64,000 bases of DNA from Phytophthora sp. 'mugwort' (lineage: Eukaryota; Oomycota; Peronosporomycetes; Peronosporales; Peronosporaceae), in assembly GCA_033558025.1 (NCBI GenBank), contig JAUCEF010000017.1, positions 744,001 to 808,000 on the forward strand, read 5' to 3'. The notes under the pieces are model-generated. The model made no database searches. It worked only from the letters and a program-made list of their open reading frames with translations, and was not told where the DNA came from. A program made the translations under genes and the position numbers. This document shows, piece after piece, positions 30,900-41,450 of the stretch (the first letter of the stretch is position 1; the number at the start of each line of letters is the position of its first letter).

Positions 30900-32430
30900 G
30901 ATACCTGATATCGAGGCCGCGACTTGGGGCGGTTTAGAATGTCACCCGGCCGTTCGCAGCTCCTTCCATACAGACTGGAAGCTTAGGTCACTCGCTGACA
31001 CCGATCCATGCTTGGGCGCGTCACGTACTCCCTATCGCCATCTTTCCCGTAGATCCGCCGCTTCCGCGGCTCCGGTGGCTCTAGAACAAGTCACGCGTAT
31101 CGTGGCTGGCATGAAAACGAAAAAAGCGGGAATGAGTGGGAATGGAAACGATCGGCTGGGGTTGCAACGATTTATACAGGTATCAATATTAGATGAAAAC
31201 CTATCACAGAAAAGGTATACGAATTAATTCCGCACGGTACATTAAGCATTGTAACAGATCAGCGCAGCCGCAGTAGCAAATGGTGATTCGAGGCGAGACC
31301 TGATGATGTACCAGTACACGAAGATGCTGAGCGCGGAGGGCGCGGACTCAATGTGTGCGAACTGCACAAGCGAGGTCTTGATGTGGCGGACGTCGCGACT
31401 TTCCATGACGAGCGCGAGAGCCGTAGAGGTGAGATCTTGACACAGAGAGACGCACAGTCAAGGGTGACCGAGTTAGCGACGAGTGGCTAGCGGAGCAGCA
31501 GAACGAGGATCAAGCGCAAATGAGGTCACTTCGGAGTTCGCCAGCAAGGACGCAGAGACGCACGTGATGGTTGACGAATCGAAGTGAAACAAGGACGAGG
31601 ACACGAGCTACAACGAATCAGCGACCGACAACTAGCTGAAGCTTTAGACGGCACGAGGTGTGCTTCGCATCAGCACAGAAGGCACTTCGCGCGGGATCTA
31701 GGGGCAGTTGGCATTGTCGCGGTGTAGACCGGAGTAGTTGTTGAATGAGTACGAGAACGAGCACGAATAAAATAAATAGGGACTAGACTCCCGGCTACTT
31801 AGCGGTGGCCTACAGCGCGTTAAAGTTGCTGACGAACTCGCCGGACTCTGAAAGTCAACCGCGGAGAGCACAAACAGTATACGATCCGTCGACAAGCAGA
31901 CGTTAAGAGCTCGTTACAGTATGATAGGTTATGTCAAATCCAAGACGAAACCAACAAGTATAGTGAAAACAACACAAATGCACCTATCATCACTCGCATA
32001 ATGAAATCCACACAAATGACCCATCTTCACTCGCACACTGAAATCAACATATATACATGGGTACAGAAGAACAAAGACACTCTTTGCGGTTTTCGCCTAT
32101 TACACGCCTGGAACTATAGTCCAAATGCTACAGGTGTGTCATACGAGTCATCGCTTGGTATCGCCCTCTTTAGTTACGCGAGACACCCCTGCACACCCGG
32201 CCCCGTGATGTAGCAGCCCCACCAGCGACGACCGATTTCGCGCCATTATCATTCTATTACATTCCATATCATTAGAATAATGGCGAGAAATCGCGTGCAC
32301 CGTCGTACACCATCTTGCAAGAATCCAGGTGGGATCCCTGATGATGATGAGAATTATACCGAACGTGTGAGATTATTACAGATGAGGAACATATCCACTT
32401 TCATTTTAGCCAATGGGCAAGTTCCTGCAA
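30900..32430. other. piggyBac-internal region without assignable genes
   Basis: About 1.5 kb. Short ORFs occur at 31,012-31,227, 31,698-31,895, 32,001-32,213 and 32,280-32,480, none with a recognisable domain. CACAAATG(C/A)C followed by A/TCATC recurs near 31,975 and 32,013. An 8-9 bp G run lies near 32,522. Confidence 0.35.
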
Positions 32431-32437
32431 ACTGTGT

Positions 32438-32623
32438 AAGAGGAGTTATTTTGCCTCCTTTAATTGACCACTTCCCGTGAAATGATACAGAATTGTTTTG
32501 TTGTGAAGCTGTCGCACAATAGGGGGGGGCATCACACTTTCTAAAGGAAGCATTTTGCCTCCTCTTATTAACCAGTATCTTGACTTTGTATAGTATAGTT
32601 TAGGGAGGATGCTCGCGAAAGGG
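32438..32623. repeat. right terminus and subterminal repeats of the piggyBac-type element
   Basis: AAAGGAAGCATTTTGCCTCC (32,543-32,562) and a diverged copy AAGAGGAGTTATTTTGCCTC (32,438-32,457) mirror the left subterminal motif. CGCGAAAGGG at 32,614-32,623 is the terminal inverted repeat, followed by TTAG. Confidence 0.6.
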
Positions 32624-33610
32624 TTAGGCGACAAGGCTGACGGAAATTGCGTCAAGGATTTCCGGTTCGACAAGGCAGGCATCCTCCAGCTCGCGGAGCT
32701 GTTCGCCCTTCCAGAGTTTGTGATCACGGCACACCGCGACAATCTCCACCGCACCGAGGCTCTTTGCATATTGCTCTATCGGACAAGCTACCCTCGCCGA
32801 AACTACGACGTCCTGGCCAAGTTCGGCCCTTCTGAAGCTGCTATAAGCCGTGCCTGCTTGCATTTGAGTACGTTGAATACTATATGGGTGTATGCTACTT
32901 AAATGTCTGATTGCTTGTGTTATAAATGGATACTTACATGAGGTGTTGGCTGTGGATATGACTTGTTGTTCTTGCAGTCATCTTGCTCTATGAGCGCTTT
33001 CAAGGTCTGGTTTACTTCCAGAACGCGATATGCAAGAAGAATGTACGCCGCTATGTTCGTGCTGTCCGGGATAAAGATGCTCCCATGCACAACGTGTTTG
33101 ATTTCATTGACGGGACCAAGGACGCGATCTGCCGTCCATCGCTTCTGCCAGGTTGCCGCGAAAATCTTCAAAAACAAGTGTACTCGGGGCACAAGAGGGT
33201 GCATTGTCTCAATTATCAAGCGGTGTTTGTTCCGGATGAGCTGGCTATACATTTTGGAGGGCCAACCGAGGGCAAACGTCATGGCATCGCGTTGCTAAGA
33301 GAGCAAGTTGGCGGGATTTTTGGAGGCAAATAAGAGTGACTTGGTGGATACGTGATCTACGGTGATCCTGGGTACGACTTCCAGCGATTCATCGTGTCGG
33401 GTTTGAAGAAGGCTCAACTGACAGAACATGAGCAGGTAATTAGTACCATCATGACCTCAGTCGGAGAAAGCGTGGAATGGATGTTTGGATCCTCAAAATG
33501 CAATGGGCATTCGTCGACTACAAAACAATTTGAAGCTGCGCCAGAGTCCTATAGGAAAGCTTGTGATGGTGTGTATGTTGCTGACGAATTGTCATTGCTG
33601 CTACTATGAA
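32624..33610 (+). pseudogene. PIF/Harbinger transposase, main part (split gene)
   Basis: This continues the frame begun at 23,061-23,192. Exon part one (to 32,867) reads KADGNCVKDFRFDKAGILQL and LHRTEALCILLYRTSYPRRN. A 110 bp intron GTACGT..TTGCAG (32,868-32,977) leads to ILLYERFQGLVYFQNAICKK, VFDFIDGTKDAICRPS (first Asp), VYSGHKRVHCLNYQAVFVPD and HFGGPTEGKRHGIALLREQV. After a frame break near 33,330 come VIYGDPGYDF (second Asp) and VGESVEWMFGSSK (Glu). All three DDE positions are present, so the damage is the piggyBac insertion plus one frameshift or stop. Its partner Myb-like ORF follows on the opposite strand. Confidence 0.82.
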
Positions 33611-33699
33611 GGAAACGAGATCAGCAAGTACTTCCATTTGAAGCCACCACCATTAGCATAGTATCTAGATATGAGTAGCTAACACTACTAGCAACAAGA

Positions 33700-34405
33700 T
33701 AAAAATAACTAGTTGCTCTGCGACTTGTTGAAGTGCTTCCCAAAAATCTCAGCTAGCTGAAGAAACAAGCATCTGTCTTCTTCACGCTCGCGAGCGCGTT
33801 CAGCAGCCTTATGCTCTCGATCATCTCTCTTCTCCTTGCTCTACATCTCTTTCAGCTCCAACAAGAACTCTATCATCTCGTCCTCTTTCTGCTTCGTTTT
33901 TGGGGTCTCCCCTCCATCTTGCAGACTCTCCATTGCAAGCCGGCACGCCGTAAGCGAAGCCACTTCTTCGGCGTCTCGCTTGCGCTTGGCGGCTTCCCTA
34001 TCGGCACTCACAGCCTCAGCGTTACCGTCAATTAGGGCAATAAGCTCGTCGAGCAGGACGTCTTTCTCCGTCTCTTCTTCGTCAATGCTCAACCCAACCA
34101 AAGAGGCAGCATTTTGCTGCCTTTTTGAACACTAATTTGTCGAAGCGTGCTTGACCATTCTTGCCGTTCAGCTTGTCTCGCAAAAAGCTGTCGTCGCTCA
34201 GTAGCTGAGCGGCAAGATCGTCCCATGCAGCCATCGTCTTGCTTCTCTCTTTAAGGAAAGGGCGTTCGCTTAGCACTTGGCGAAGAAGAACTACATTTTC
34301 CTCTGCAGAAAATTGCGCCGCTTGGGCCCCATGCTTTGTGATGACTTTGGTGCTTGGTGCTAATCTCGCTGTGAAAAATGTGTTCCTCAAAGCCACCGAG
34401 TCCAA
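33700..34405 (-). pseudogene. Myb/SANT-like partner ORF of the split Harbinger element
   Basis: The minus frame 34,405-34,082 reads FSAEENVVLLRQVLSERPFL, then MAAWDDLAAQLLSDDSFLRD, a SANT/Myb-like trihelix of the kind encoded by the second ORF of Harbinger elements. The frame breaks near 34,100 and continues as LSIDEEETEKDVLLDELIAL and a coiled coil (REAAKRKRDAEEVASLTACR, LQDGGETPKTKQKEDEMIEF). Convergent orientation to the transposase at 32,624-33,610 is the usual two-gene Harbinger layout. In other Harbingers this protein helps bring the transposase to the element ends. Confidence 0.65.
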
Positions 34406-34875
34406 AACACAAATTCTTCACAGGAGCTGCTGGAGCCCATTTATGTTTGTGCATAGGTGAATTTTGTCGGAGCTGGAGCGGAATCCCTGTTGCGAAATAT
34501 CTCTAATAGGGGAGGGGTCAGAATTAACGAATTCGCCGACATTTCTGCGCTGAAATCGACGCCATATTTTTATCGTCGGCGACCATAAGATTTCGGGGAA
34601 ATAGTTTAGCTCTGGAGGAGTACCACCCCGGCAAATGTCTGCCAATTCTGAATTATTGACCATCTGACAGCGACAGAAGCCAGTCAGGCTTGGTTTTAGC
34701 CTCGCAAAACGCACAGTTGAAGTTTCCTTTTGCTTGAAAGGAAATAGTCTTTTCCTGCACTCACCTCCCGCATTTTCCATACTGGCAGCTTGCAGCAGAA
34801 GTAGTGTTATACGCTTCCAGTGTGTGTGCTGGTACTCGATCTGACCATGCTACTTTGCTGTTTGTACAGATCACG
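34406..34875. other. spacer between Harbinger units
   Basis: No assigned gene. GGGTCAGAATTAACGAATTCGCC near 34,516 resembles the end of the hAT-type element at 50,048 and 53,009, possibly a solo terminus. A minus ORF at 34,418-34,780 shows no known domain. Confidence 0.3.
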
Positions 34876-36020
34876 ATGAGCGAAAGCGAAGCTGATACGA
34901 CAAAGGTTCACCTTACGCGGGACGACTATGGGATAATCGTCGGCTGTATGAGATACCGGTTAACTTCGCCATGATTCATGGCTCGGTGAAGAAAACGGCA
35001 GTTGAGCCACGGCGACGAAACCAGACGCGTTCAAGAGGTTGGCAAAGCACCTCATCGGCGGAGCGAAAAATCCTAACCTACCGCAATTGTTGGGAGACAG
35101 CATGCGCCGTCGGTGGACTGACTATAAGAAGAGGTTCACGGCGATTATGACTATTAAGTGCTCAGAGACTGGGATGGGCCCGACGCAGAGGGAAACCAGG
35201 CAGGGTTTTTCTGTCCCAGGCAAGCTCGAGAAAATGTGCCCACACTTCACGAGAATGCAGGCTTTGTTTGGGGAGAAGGCGAACGTTTGGACACCAAGTA
35301 CGCTCGAACTTGCAGCTGTTGGTGAAAGTGATACTGGCGTGCCAATTACGACGTGCGACACGCATGCTGGATACGATGAAGCAGAGTTTAGCTTCGATGG
35401 CTATTCGGCACCCGCGGGGGCGGAGGATACGGAGCATTCGTATGAGAGCGATGAGAGTACTAAGGAAATTGCGACGTCGTTTCCTGAATCTGGATGGGCT
35501 TGCGATAGAGGCGAGGATTTAAATTGAAACGAGCTGGAAAATGTCTGCCTACCCGAAGTTACCCAGCGCGCGTGCTCCGAAGCTCCAACATGGCCATACC
35601 CCCCCCCCCCCCCGCCGTGGTGCAAAACGAACAACCCGGAAGTCTACAAAGGGTGCGAAAAATATGAAAACGACGCATAAGCGCGACAGCAGAGTGTCCC
35701 CGTTGTCAGCGGCCCAACTTGCAGATGAAATCGACTCGAATAAGCATGCCAAGGAGCGCCCTAACATCCTAGAGACGAAGGCGACCATTACACTTGCTTA
35801 CGCGGAGACACCAAGACTAGAAACTCGTTGATCAGGCGGGAAATCGAGAATGATGCAAATAAATTTGACCGGGAAAGAGTGCCGATCGCTTCGTGAGTCA
35901 ACTGAGAAGAAGCGCGAGCAAGATTCAACTAAGCGACATGAATTCTTGATGCCTTTGTTAACCAAGGTAAATCGGCAGCTGAAATTGAAGATACCTCCGC
36001 ATTGCGTCAACGTTTAATGG
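34876..36020 (+). pseudogene. Myb-like accessory ORF of a Harbinger element, frameshifted
   Basis: From ATG 34,876: MSESEADTTKVHLTRDDYGI, a stop near 34,972, then the frame from 35,039: MAKHLIGGAKNPNLPQLLGD, SMRRRWTDYKKRFTAIMTIK, GKLEKMCPHFTRMQALFGEK. This is a Myb/trihelix-like DNA-binding fold that I associate with Phytophthora transposon ORFs. An acidic segment (ESDTGVPITTCDTHAGYDEA) and, after a frame break, a basic segment interrupted by a 15 bp C run (35,599-35,613) follow. It is paired convergently with the transposase at 36,300-37,829. Confidence 0.55.
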
Positions 36021-36299
36021 TGAGTGTCAGTACGTATCCCTGAATACCCTATGCAAGCTAATACTTATTTCCTGTGTGCTTTAATCTTGAACAGACTGTG
36101 GGCATGAGGCCAATACAGAGAACAGCAACGCAACTTGCCGTTTAGTGCTTGCTGAAGGTCCGGAAAGTGACGTCGAAAGTCCCTCCCCCTCCCGTTGTGT
36201 AAACTGTGGCTTACCTCAGCCGACCAACATCAGAAGCGGTCGTAACGTCAAGTCAAGTCTGCGTTCGGGGTCCATGCTTATTGAACTCGCATTGATACC

Positions 36300-37829
36300 G
36301 TCCTACTAACGCGTGAAATTTCTTGGTACCAGAGTATTCCCCCAAATGTTTTATCCTTACTGATAGGTGTCTTTTTCAGCCGACGCCGAAACACGTAGTG
36401 TCATCATCGCTTTCGAGATCACTCTCGCTGTCGCTGCTTTCTTCCGACGGCTCGCCATCGTCGTCCAAACAATCGCTCTCGTCATCACTTGCCCAACACC
36501 ACACATGCCAATATCCACCGAAGTAACCTCTCAACATCCTTCTTTTTGTTTATTTGGATACGTAATTCCTTCAATGATGCCCACCTGCCCTTTAACACAC
36601 CTATTGTATGATCGTTTACCACTCTGACATGCGCGAGGCACGTATTAAACGCCGTGTTATCATTTTCTTTCATGCCCTTGCGGTAAGCAGGGACGACGGT
36701 GTTGTGCACACGATCAGAAGGATATGCAGAGTCAGCGATCATATATTCACCATTGGAAAAGAAATGGTTTTTTTGCGGTCTTCAGCGAGTTTCATTTTGC
36801 TGTACACGGTGCTGGCACCACAGGACCCAGGCTATCCACCGCAAAATGCGATGTCCGTCGCTTATTGTCGCAAACAACCTGCCCGTTGATGCTATAGCGG
36901 CCCTTCCTGTCGAAGCAACACTCACCGTCGTTCGCGGGGTTTTGAACGAGTGGGAAAGTCGTACCATCTATATACCCCACGCAGCCCTTGAAGCCCTTCG
37001 CTGCCATCCCTCTTTACATCCTTTTGCGCTTGTATCGGTTTGGCCACACGACGTCCTTCGGCGCAAGAGTATTCAGCGCATCCAGAACACGCTCAGTGTT
37101 GAGCGCTAACGTCCCCTTACCAACCCACCAAAGTTTCAGTGTTCTACCCAAAGATGCACCGTTTCGGTAGTTGCGGAGGCGATCTAAAGTAGGTTCAAGC
37201 TGCAGCATAACGTCTGCTTGCTCCTGGATGCTCTTGTTGAGGAAAAGCAGAGTGTTCACTGATTTCATATAGAACGAACTGGAACGCTAGCTTCGACATT
37301 CGCGTGAGCTGTCGAAGCTGTACGGCAAGCGAGCGAAGTAGTTCTTCGTAAAGTCACGGCTCTTTGCAAAAAGCTGGCATGGACTGAGATAGCGATGACT
37401 TTCAATCACCGTCAGTACCTCCGCGAGGTCGTCAATAGGGGTATCCAATGAAAGGGTTTCATCCAAGTTTAAGAGCGCATCCAGTGGCAGCTCTCCATCC
37501 GTCGCGAGGGCATCCAACAAGAAGAATTCTTCGTAGTCCCCGTCATCGAGGACTGCAGCGGTCGTAGCGCTGATGACGTCGGCGATGAGCTGGTGTAGAT
37601 GTGAACTGCGCGGCATGGCGGGGCAGTGCAAAATATCACTGGTTCTTTTGAGTTCTAGCTTCATATTGTGTCGTGCCTCCGACATAATTTCAAGACATGT
37701 CGGATATATTTTGTTGACTTTAAAAAATGTCCGGAAAACTGAGTGGGGCCGGTGCCCCCCCCCCATTTTGTATGAAGATCCGCCCCTGCCCACAAGTACA
37801 GCTAAGATTGCTGCAGTCACGTCGCCCAT
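36300..37829 (-). pseudogene. PIF/Harbinger-type transposase, four frames
   Basis: Minus-strand pieces in order: LVGRGGSSYKMGGGHRPHSV and LFAKSRDFTKNYFARLPYSF (37,287-37,829); RNYRNGASLGRTLKLWWVGK and LNTERVLDALNTLAPKDVVW (37,014-37,268); KGFKGCVGYIDGTTFPLVQN and CFDRKGRYSINGQVVCDNKR (36,792-37,007); MIADSAYPSDRVHNTVVPAY and RVVNDHTIGVLKGRWASLKE (36,485-36,742). The catalytic blocks YIDGT, IADSAYP and the region around NDHTIGVLKGRW are visible; the glutamate usual before IGxLKGRW appears as Asp or is displaced. It belongs to a different lineage from the transposases at 32.6 and 43 kb. Confidence 0.8.
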
Positions 37830-37929
37830 GGCACATATTTTTCACAATGTGGTACATGTGCCAACATAGTTCTGACCAATACAATTCACATTGTCTCACA
37901 GATCAGAATGCGTTCCTAACGTGAACAAG

Positions 37930-38250
37930 GGCATAACACCCGGGTCCAAGTAGGAGAATGCACTCCCGTTCTCGGCACGGGTTAGGTCATTGCAAGCTGA
38001 GACCTCAGAGTTACGCACTCCATGGGGCGGTTCCTGAAAACACAAATCCCAATTTGGTCGTACCAAACCGATTATAAAAGGCTCGATGGCAGCTGTGTTT
38101 TCGTATCATTTGGACCAAGGAAGGAAATCTATACAGCTTGGTTGCCACCCCGTACAGATTGGTATAGCGTACTATTCGTGCAAAGTCACGAATAGTGCGC
38201 TCAACATGGCGCCCTCCGCAGAGATGCCCACCTTGTTCTAGCAGTATCTG
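37930..38250. other. 5' region of the next Harbinger element
   Basis: Possible left terminus GGGGCGGTTCC at 38,024, with ATTTGGTCGTACCA about 28 bp inside. A related block, TTTTGATCGTACCA, lies a similar distance inside the candidate right end at 41,555. Flanking target duplications do not match, so the boundary is tentative. Confidence 0.35.
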
Positions 38251-39267
38251 GTGGCGACTAGCAGTCCCCAAGTGCCACTCGTGCCGCTCGCGCAGCTGAC
38301 GTCCTTCTCGCCGTCGATGACATCTCCGCAGCCAAGCCAGCATCCACTATTCGAGACCCAAGCGAGCCACGCATCAGTAACCAACAGCTTGGGCACGCCG
38401 CTTGCGCAGCTGATGCCGCATTCACCGGCACCGCCGTCCCAATTACCAAGTACTCCGGGTGTAGTGGTCTCTGGCGCACTACCCGAAGTTGCTGCGAGCG
38501 ATACGCCGACGACAGTGCTGGCTGTGACCTCGCCAGTACATCTAGCCCGGCTTTCACCAACTTCGGGGCCTCCTGCGTCGCAAGATGGACCCTCAACATC
38601 CGCAATGGGGTCAACGGCTGCGACTGCAGTGTCAGACCGGGACGACCACTCCGAAAGAGCAACACCACGCACGCGACACAGACGTAAAAAAAAAACATCC
38701 CTCGAGCTGCTAGTGGGAGCGGCTTTACGAGGTCGAAGTGGAAAGCCTTCTCGATACTCTCCAAACACTCAAGCCAATAGGGCGAGACGAGTGGGAGACT
38801 GTAGTTCGCCGCCACAACGAGCGCTTCCCGGGGGTCGGCCGCACGGTGGCCAGCCTCACCGTAAGTTCACCAAGCTTTATAAGACGCATATGGGGTCCGG
38901 TAACCCGGACATTCCCTCCGAGGTTTTCCGTGATATCCATATTGCGGCGAGTATCACGCAACGAGCTGGCGTGGCCAACGGGGACCATTTTGCGGAAGAC
39001 GCCGAAGCGATTTTTGCAGATGAAGTTTCCGAAGATGATGAACCACTGCCCAGCACTACTGTGGCCGCTGCGGCACTTCCGCTAGTGCTCCCTCGTCAAA
39101 CTCGTCCACCAAATAGCAACGACGGCGATGACCTGCTATCATTGGCGCGGCTTATGATGCTCCAGGGTCAACGCCAAAGGGTGGCCGACCGTGAGCAACA
39201 GCAGCGTTGTGGTGTCGGGAATGGCCTGAGAATGCGGCCGCCCTCGTTGCCGCCGTTGGAGACTTGA
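38251..39267 (+). pseudogene. Myb-like Harbinger accessory ORF with two compensating frameshifts
   Basis: A 338-codon frame starts with a long Pro/Ser/Thr-rich region (PLAQLTSFSPSMTSPQPSQH) and ends with RKFTKLYKTHMGSGNPDIPS, FADEVSEDDEPLPSTTVAAA and DLLSLARLMMLQGQRQRVAD. The conserved domain centre lies in the next frame (38,738-38,860: MESLLDTLQTLKPIGRDEWE, TVVRRHNERFPGVGRTVASL). The original protein therefore shifts out near 38,735 and back near 38,860. The frame stays open because the out-of-frame stretch has no stop. An A run just upstream (near 38,690) is a likely slippage site. The protein as it now reads has a scrambled DNA-binding domain. Confidence 0.6.
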
Positions 39268-39672
39268 TTGTCGTGGCCCCGTTTGAAGGTTGAATGTGCG
39301 ACTAGATGCTGATTGGTCAAATAAGACCATGGACGTGTCCCACAACGGACAGTGTGCACCACACGACGTCAGCAGCGGATGATGACCACTAGTCGTATCC
39401 GGATAGTATCCGGACAACCGCCAGCCGAGGCTTCGGTGAGCAGCGCCGAGATTCCGGTAGTTACATAACGGACGAGTTCACATTAGATATTTTGTACGAA
39501 ACATAGGAAATGGTAGATTGAGAGGTAAGCGCCTTCGTGCGCAACTAACAGACAGCTTTTCCTCCCGATCGCACAAGTGTCAAGTTCGGTTGCGATAAGT
39601 GTCCGCAGCGTCTGGTCCCGCTTGATCGTCAGGAATATGTCTGTCGGTGGATACGGTGGCTAGTCGAAGCAC

Positions 39673-40259
39673 GTGCTCATCCAACCAGCAGTGCCAAGAG
39701 ACGAAGAAGAAGCGTGGCGAAGCCGAATGCCAAGGACAAGTACGTCCGACCCAGAAGTGCTAAAGAAAGCCTTCCATCCAAAAACCAACGTGTCGGAGTC
39801 TTGCTCCGGCCCCTCGCTACCGGCTGAAAAGTCTAGGACCCTTTCTTCTGAGGGCCAAAGAGGTTACAAGAAGTGTGCGATAGCAGACTAGCCTTTGCTC
39901 GTGGCTAGGGCTGTTGGAAAGCTCGGTTGACGTATCAACGAGTAAGGCGCACAGGGTCACTTACCAACCCGGTGCTAAAGTAGCGACAAGGCCCTCAGGT
40001 CGAAGCTTCGCCCTCATATTCGCTGAGTCCCAGTGAACAAATCGTGCGTCGTGGGTGGGAAGAACTGGCAGACAAAATTCTGGCGTGTTCCTACACGATA
40101 CAACGCCGGCGTGAAGAAGATCAGCGTCAGCGCGAGCAAGACCGCGCTGACCACTGCGAAAGAAGCAACCGACTTTTGAGCTACTTGCGACGGCTTTGGT
40201 GGGATAACGAAATCAACACAAGCGAACAAGGGGAACGACTGAAACAAGAAAGGAGATGA
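39673..40259 (+). other. short ORFs inside the Harbinger element
   Basis: Plus ORFs 39,673-39,891 (DPEVLKKAFHPKTNVSESCS) and 40,044-40,259 (RREEDQRQREQDRADHCERS, coiled-coil-like) lie between the Myb-like ORF and the transposase. They may be decayed 3' parts of the accessory gene. No domain was recognised. Confidence 0.3.
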
Positions 40260-40296
40260 ACTAGCTTAACTACATTTGGGTTAGCGGGATTCTGCG

Positions 40297-41450
40297 CTAA
40301 GCTAGGGGGGGGGGTATGTACACCGAAGGCAACTGGTTAATACCAACAAGTCTTTCTCGAAGGTTGTAAAGCACACACGTATCGAGAATTAGCCGTCTTT
40401 TGCCTTGGTCCTCATATTCGAGCTGGTCTTTAAGCCAAGGAAAAGAGCTTTGAAATGCTCGCAGGTCCCCACTCAGCTGCTTGCCGTGCTGGTGTAGCTT
40501 GGAGTAACATTTCAACATCTGAAGCCGTAGCTGCAGCCCCCAAAAATCTTGGCTTGACTTGATGAGGAATGTATTTCCCAGCTGCAAATGCCGAGTCTAC
40601 CACGCAGCGAGCACCAGTCAATTCGTAGGTAGCTTGGAGTTTCTGATAAAACCCACCCCATTCCACAATTTGCGAGTTGTGCAGCGAACCAGGTGCGTTC
40701 AACGCGCACGCGACAATAGTCCCATCCGGCACTAACAGTTTACCAACATAGTGGTCGTGTTTCCACCCACTGTAGAAGATATTTTGAATGACAGAACTAC
40801 CGCTCTGTTGCAAGTAGAGCTTCAGACCATTAGCAACAGCAAACCCATCGTGCAGTCGGGCATGGTGCCGGTGAATGCCATGCTGATATGCTTCAACTGC
40901 AGCGATGTCTGGCATTTTCACAGCTGCTCGAGGATCCTTCGACAGAACTTGTATGAGAATTCTTCTTCCGAAACGGATGAACAGCGAGCACACGCTTGCC
41001 TTGACGCCAAAGATGATGCACAGAGAGAACTCGCCGCCACGAATACGCGTCCAGGCCAGAACAAGAGCCAAACACTGCGTAGCATCTAGTAGGCGTCGGC
41101 GTCCGTGGGTGTGGTCACGAACCCGATGCAGAACAGCACCGGGTGGTCTCTAGGGTATGTACATTTTTTTTGTAGAGCTGCTTGAAGCGTCGTAGCAAGT
41201 ACCAGAACGCTCTGTGGTCCAAGCCAGTCCATGTGATGAGTGCCTCGTCGTCTCCAGACCCGAAGAGCCTCGCGAAGCCGACATGCTGAAACATTGAAGC
41301 GATGGGCGCCCTACGCGGCGGTCGCGTAGGTGGTGCTGGCGTTTGCTCAATCTAGATCGAAATGACTGTCTGCGGCGAGAATTCTGGCGGCGCTGGATAG
41401 CAGCAAGAAGAATGATGGACGCGGACGACATGACAGCTAGCGGAGGAGTT
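40297..41450 (-). pseudogene. PIF/Harbinger-type transposase, broken
   Basis: Minus-strand pieces: MSSASIILLAAIQRRQNSRR (from 41,431), SKDPRAAVKMPDIAAVEAYQ, RHHARLHDGFAVANGLKLYL, IQNIFYSGWKHDHYVGKLLV, PDGTIVACALNAPGSLHNSQ and ELTGARCVVDSAFAAGKY (second Asp). Then, in another frame, NTFLIKSSQDFW, a helix ending in AFQSSFPWLKDQLEYEDQGK, and LVGINQLPSVYIPP. This DDE_Tnp_4 subfamily differs from the others here. The first catalytic Asp normally found in a DG motif is seen as VANGLK, so it is mutated. A 10 bp G run at 40,305-40,314 lies at the C-terminal codons. Confidence 0.75.

Larger units (their letters stand above)
23194..32623. mobile_element. piggyBac-type DNA transposon, about 9.4 kb, with nested insertion and possible cargo
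   Basis: The left end reads CCCTTTCGCGCCTC (from 23,194). The right end in reverse complement reads CCCTTTCGCGAGCATCC (ending at 32,623), a 10 bp inverted repeat at TTAA/TTAG borders. Subterminal copies of an imperfect palindrome around AAGGAGGCATTTTGC lie inside both ends: 23,208-23,232, 23,269-23,281, 32,543-32,567 and a diverged one at 32,438-32,469. A piggyBac transposase is inside (25,905-27,950, minus strand). The insertion splits a Harbinger transposase in frame. Other contents are a broken SANT plus DOT1-like gene, a younger Harbinger element, GATC-rich repeats and a repetitive Gly/Val/Asp-coding tract. The transposase is too broken for autonomy. Autonomous piggyBacs are usually 2-3 kb, so this size is unusual. 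Confidence 0.75.

Noticed and set aside
34100..34136. Palindrome-like GAGGCAGCATTTTGCTGCC resembling the piggyBac subterminal motif
   Set aside because: It lies in the Myb-like coding frame of the Harbinger element, well outside the piggyBac borders; probably chance or coding-driven.
34508..34535. GGGGAGGGGTCAGAATTAACG similar to the 50,048/53,009 ends
   Set aside because: Only one end is present and no transposase adjoins it; kept as a note in the spacer entry only.
37755..37800. Reverse-complement CAGGGGCGGATC with a G run, resembling a hAT-type end
   Set aside because: No matching opposite end was found in the window, so it is not called as an element boundary.
38024..38080. Exact target duplication for the 38.0-41.55 kb Harbinger element
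   Set aside because: Left flank CAT does not match right flank TAA, so the boundary is reported only as tentative.
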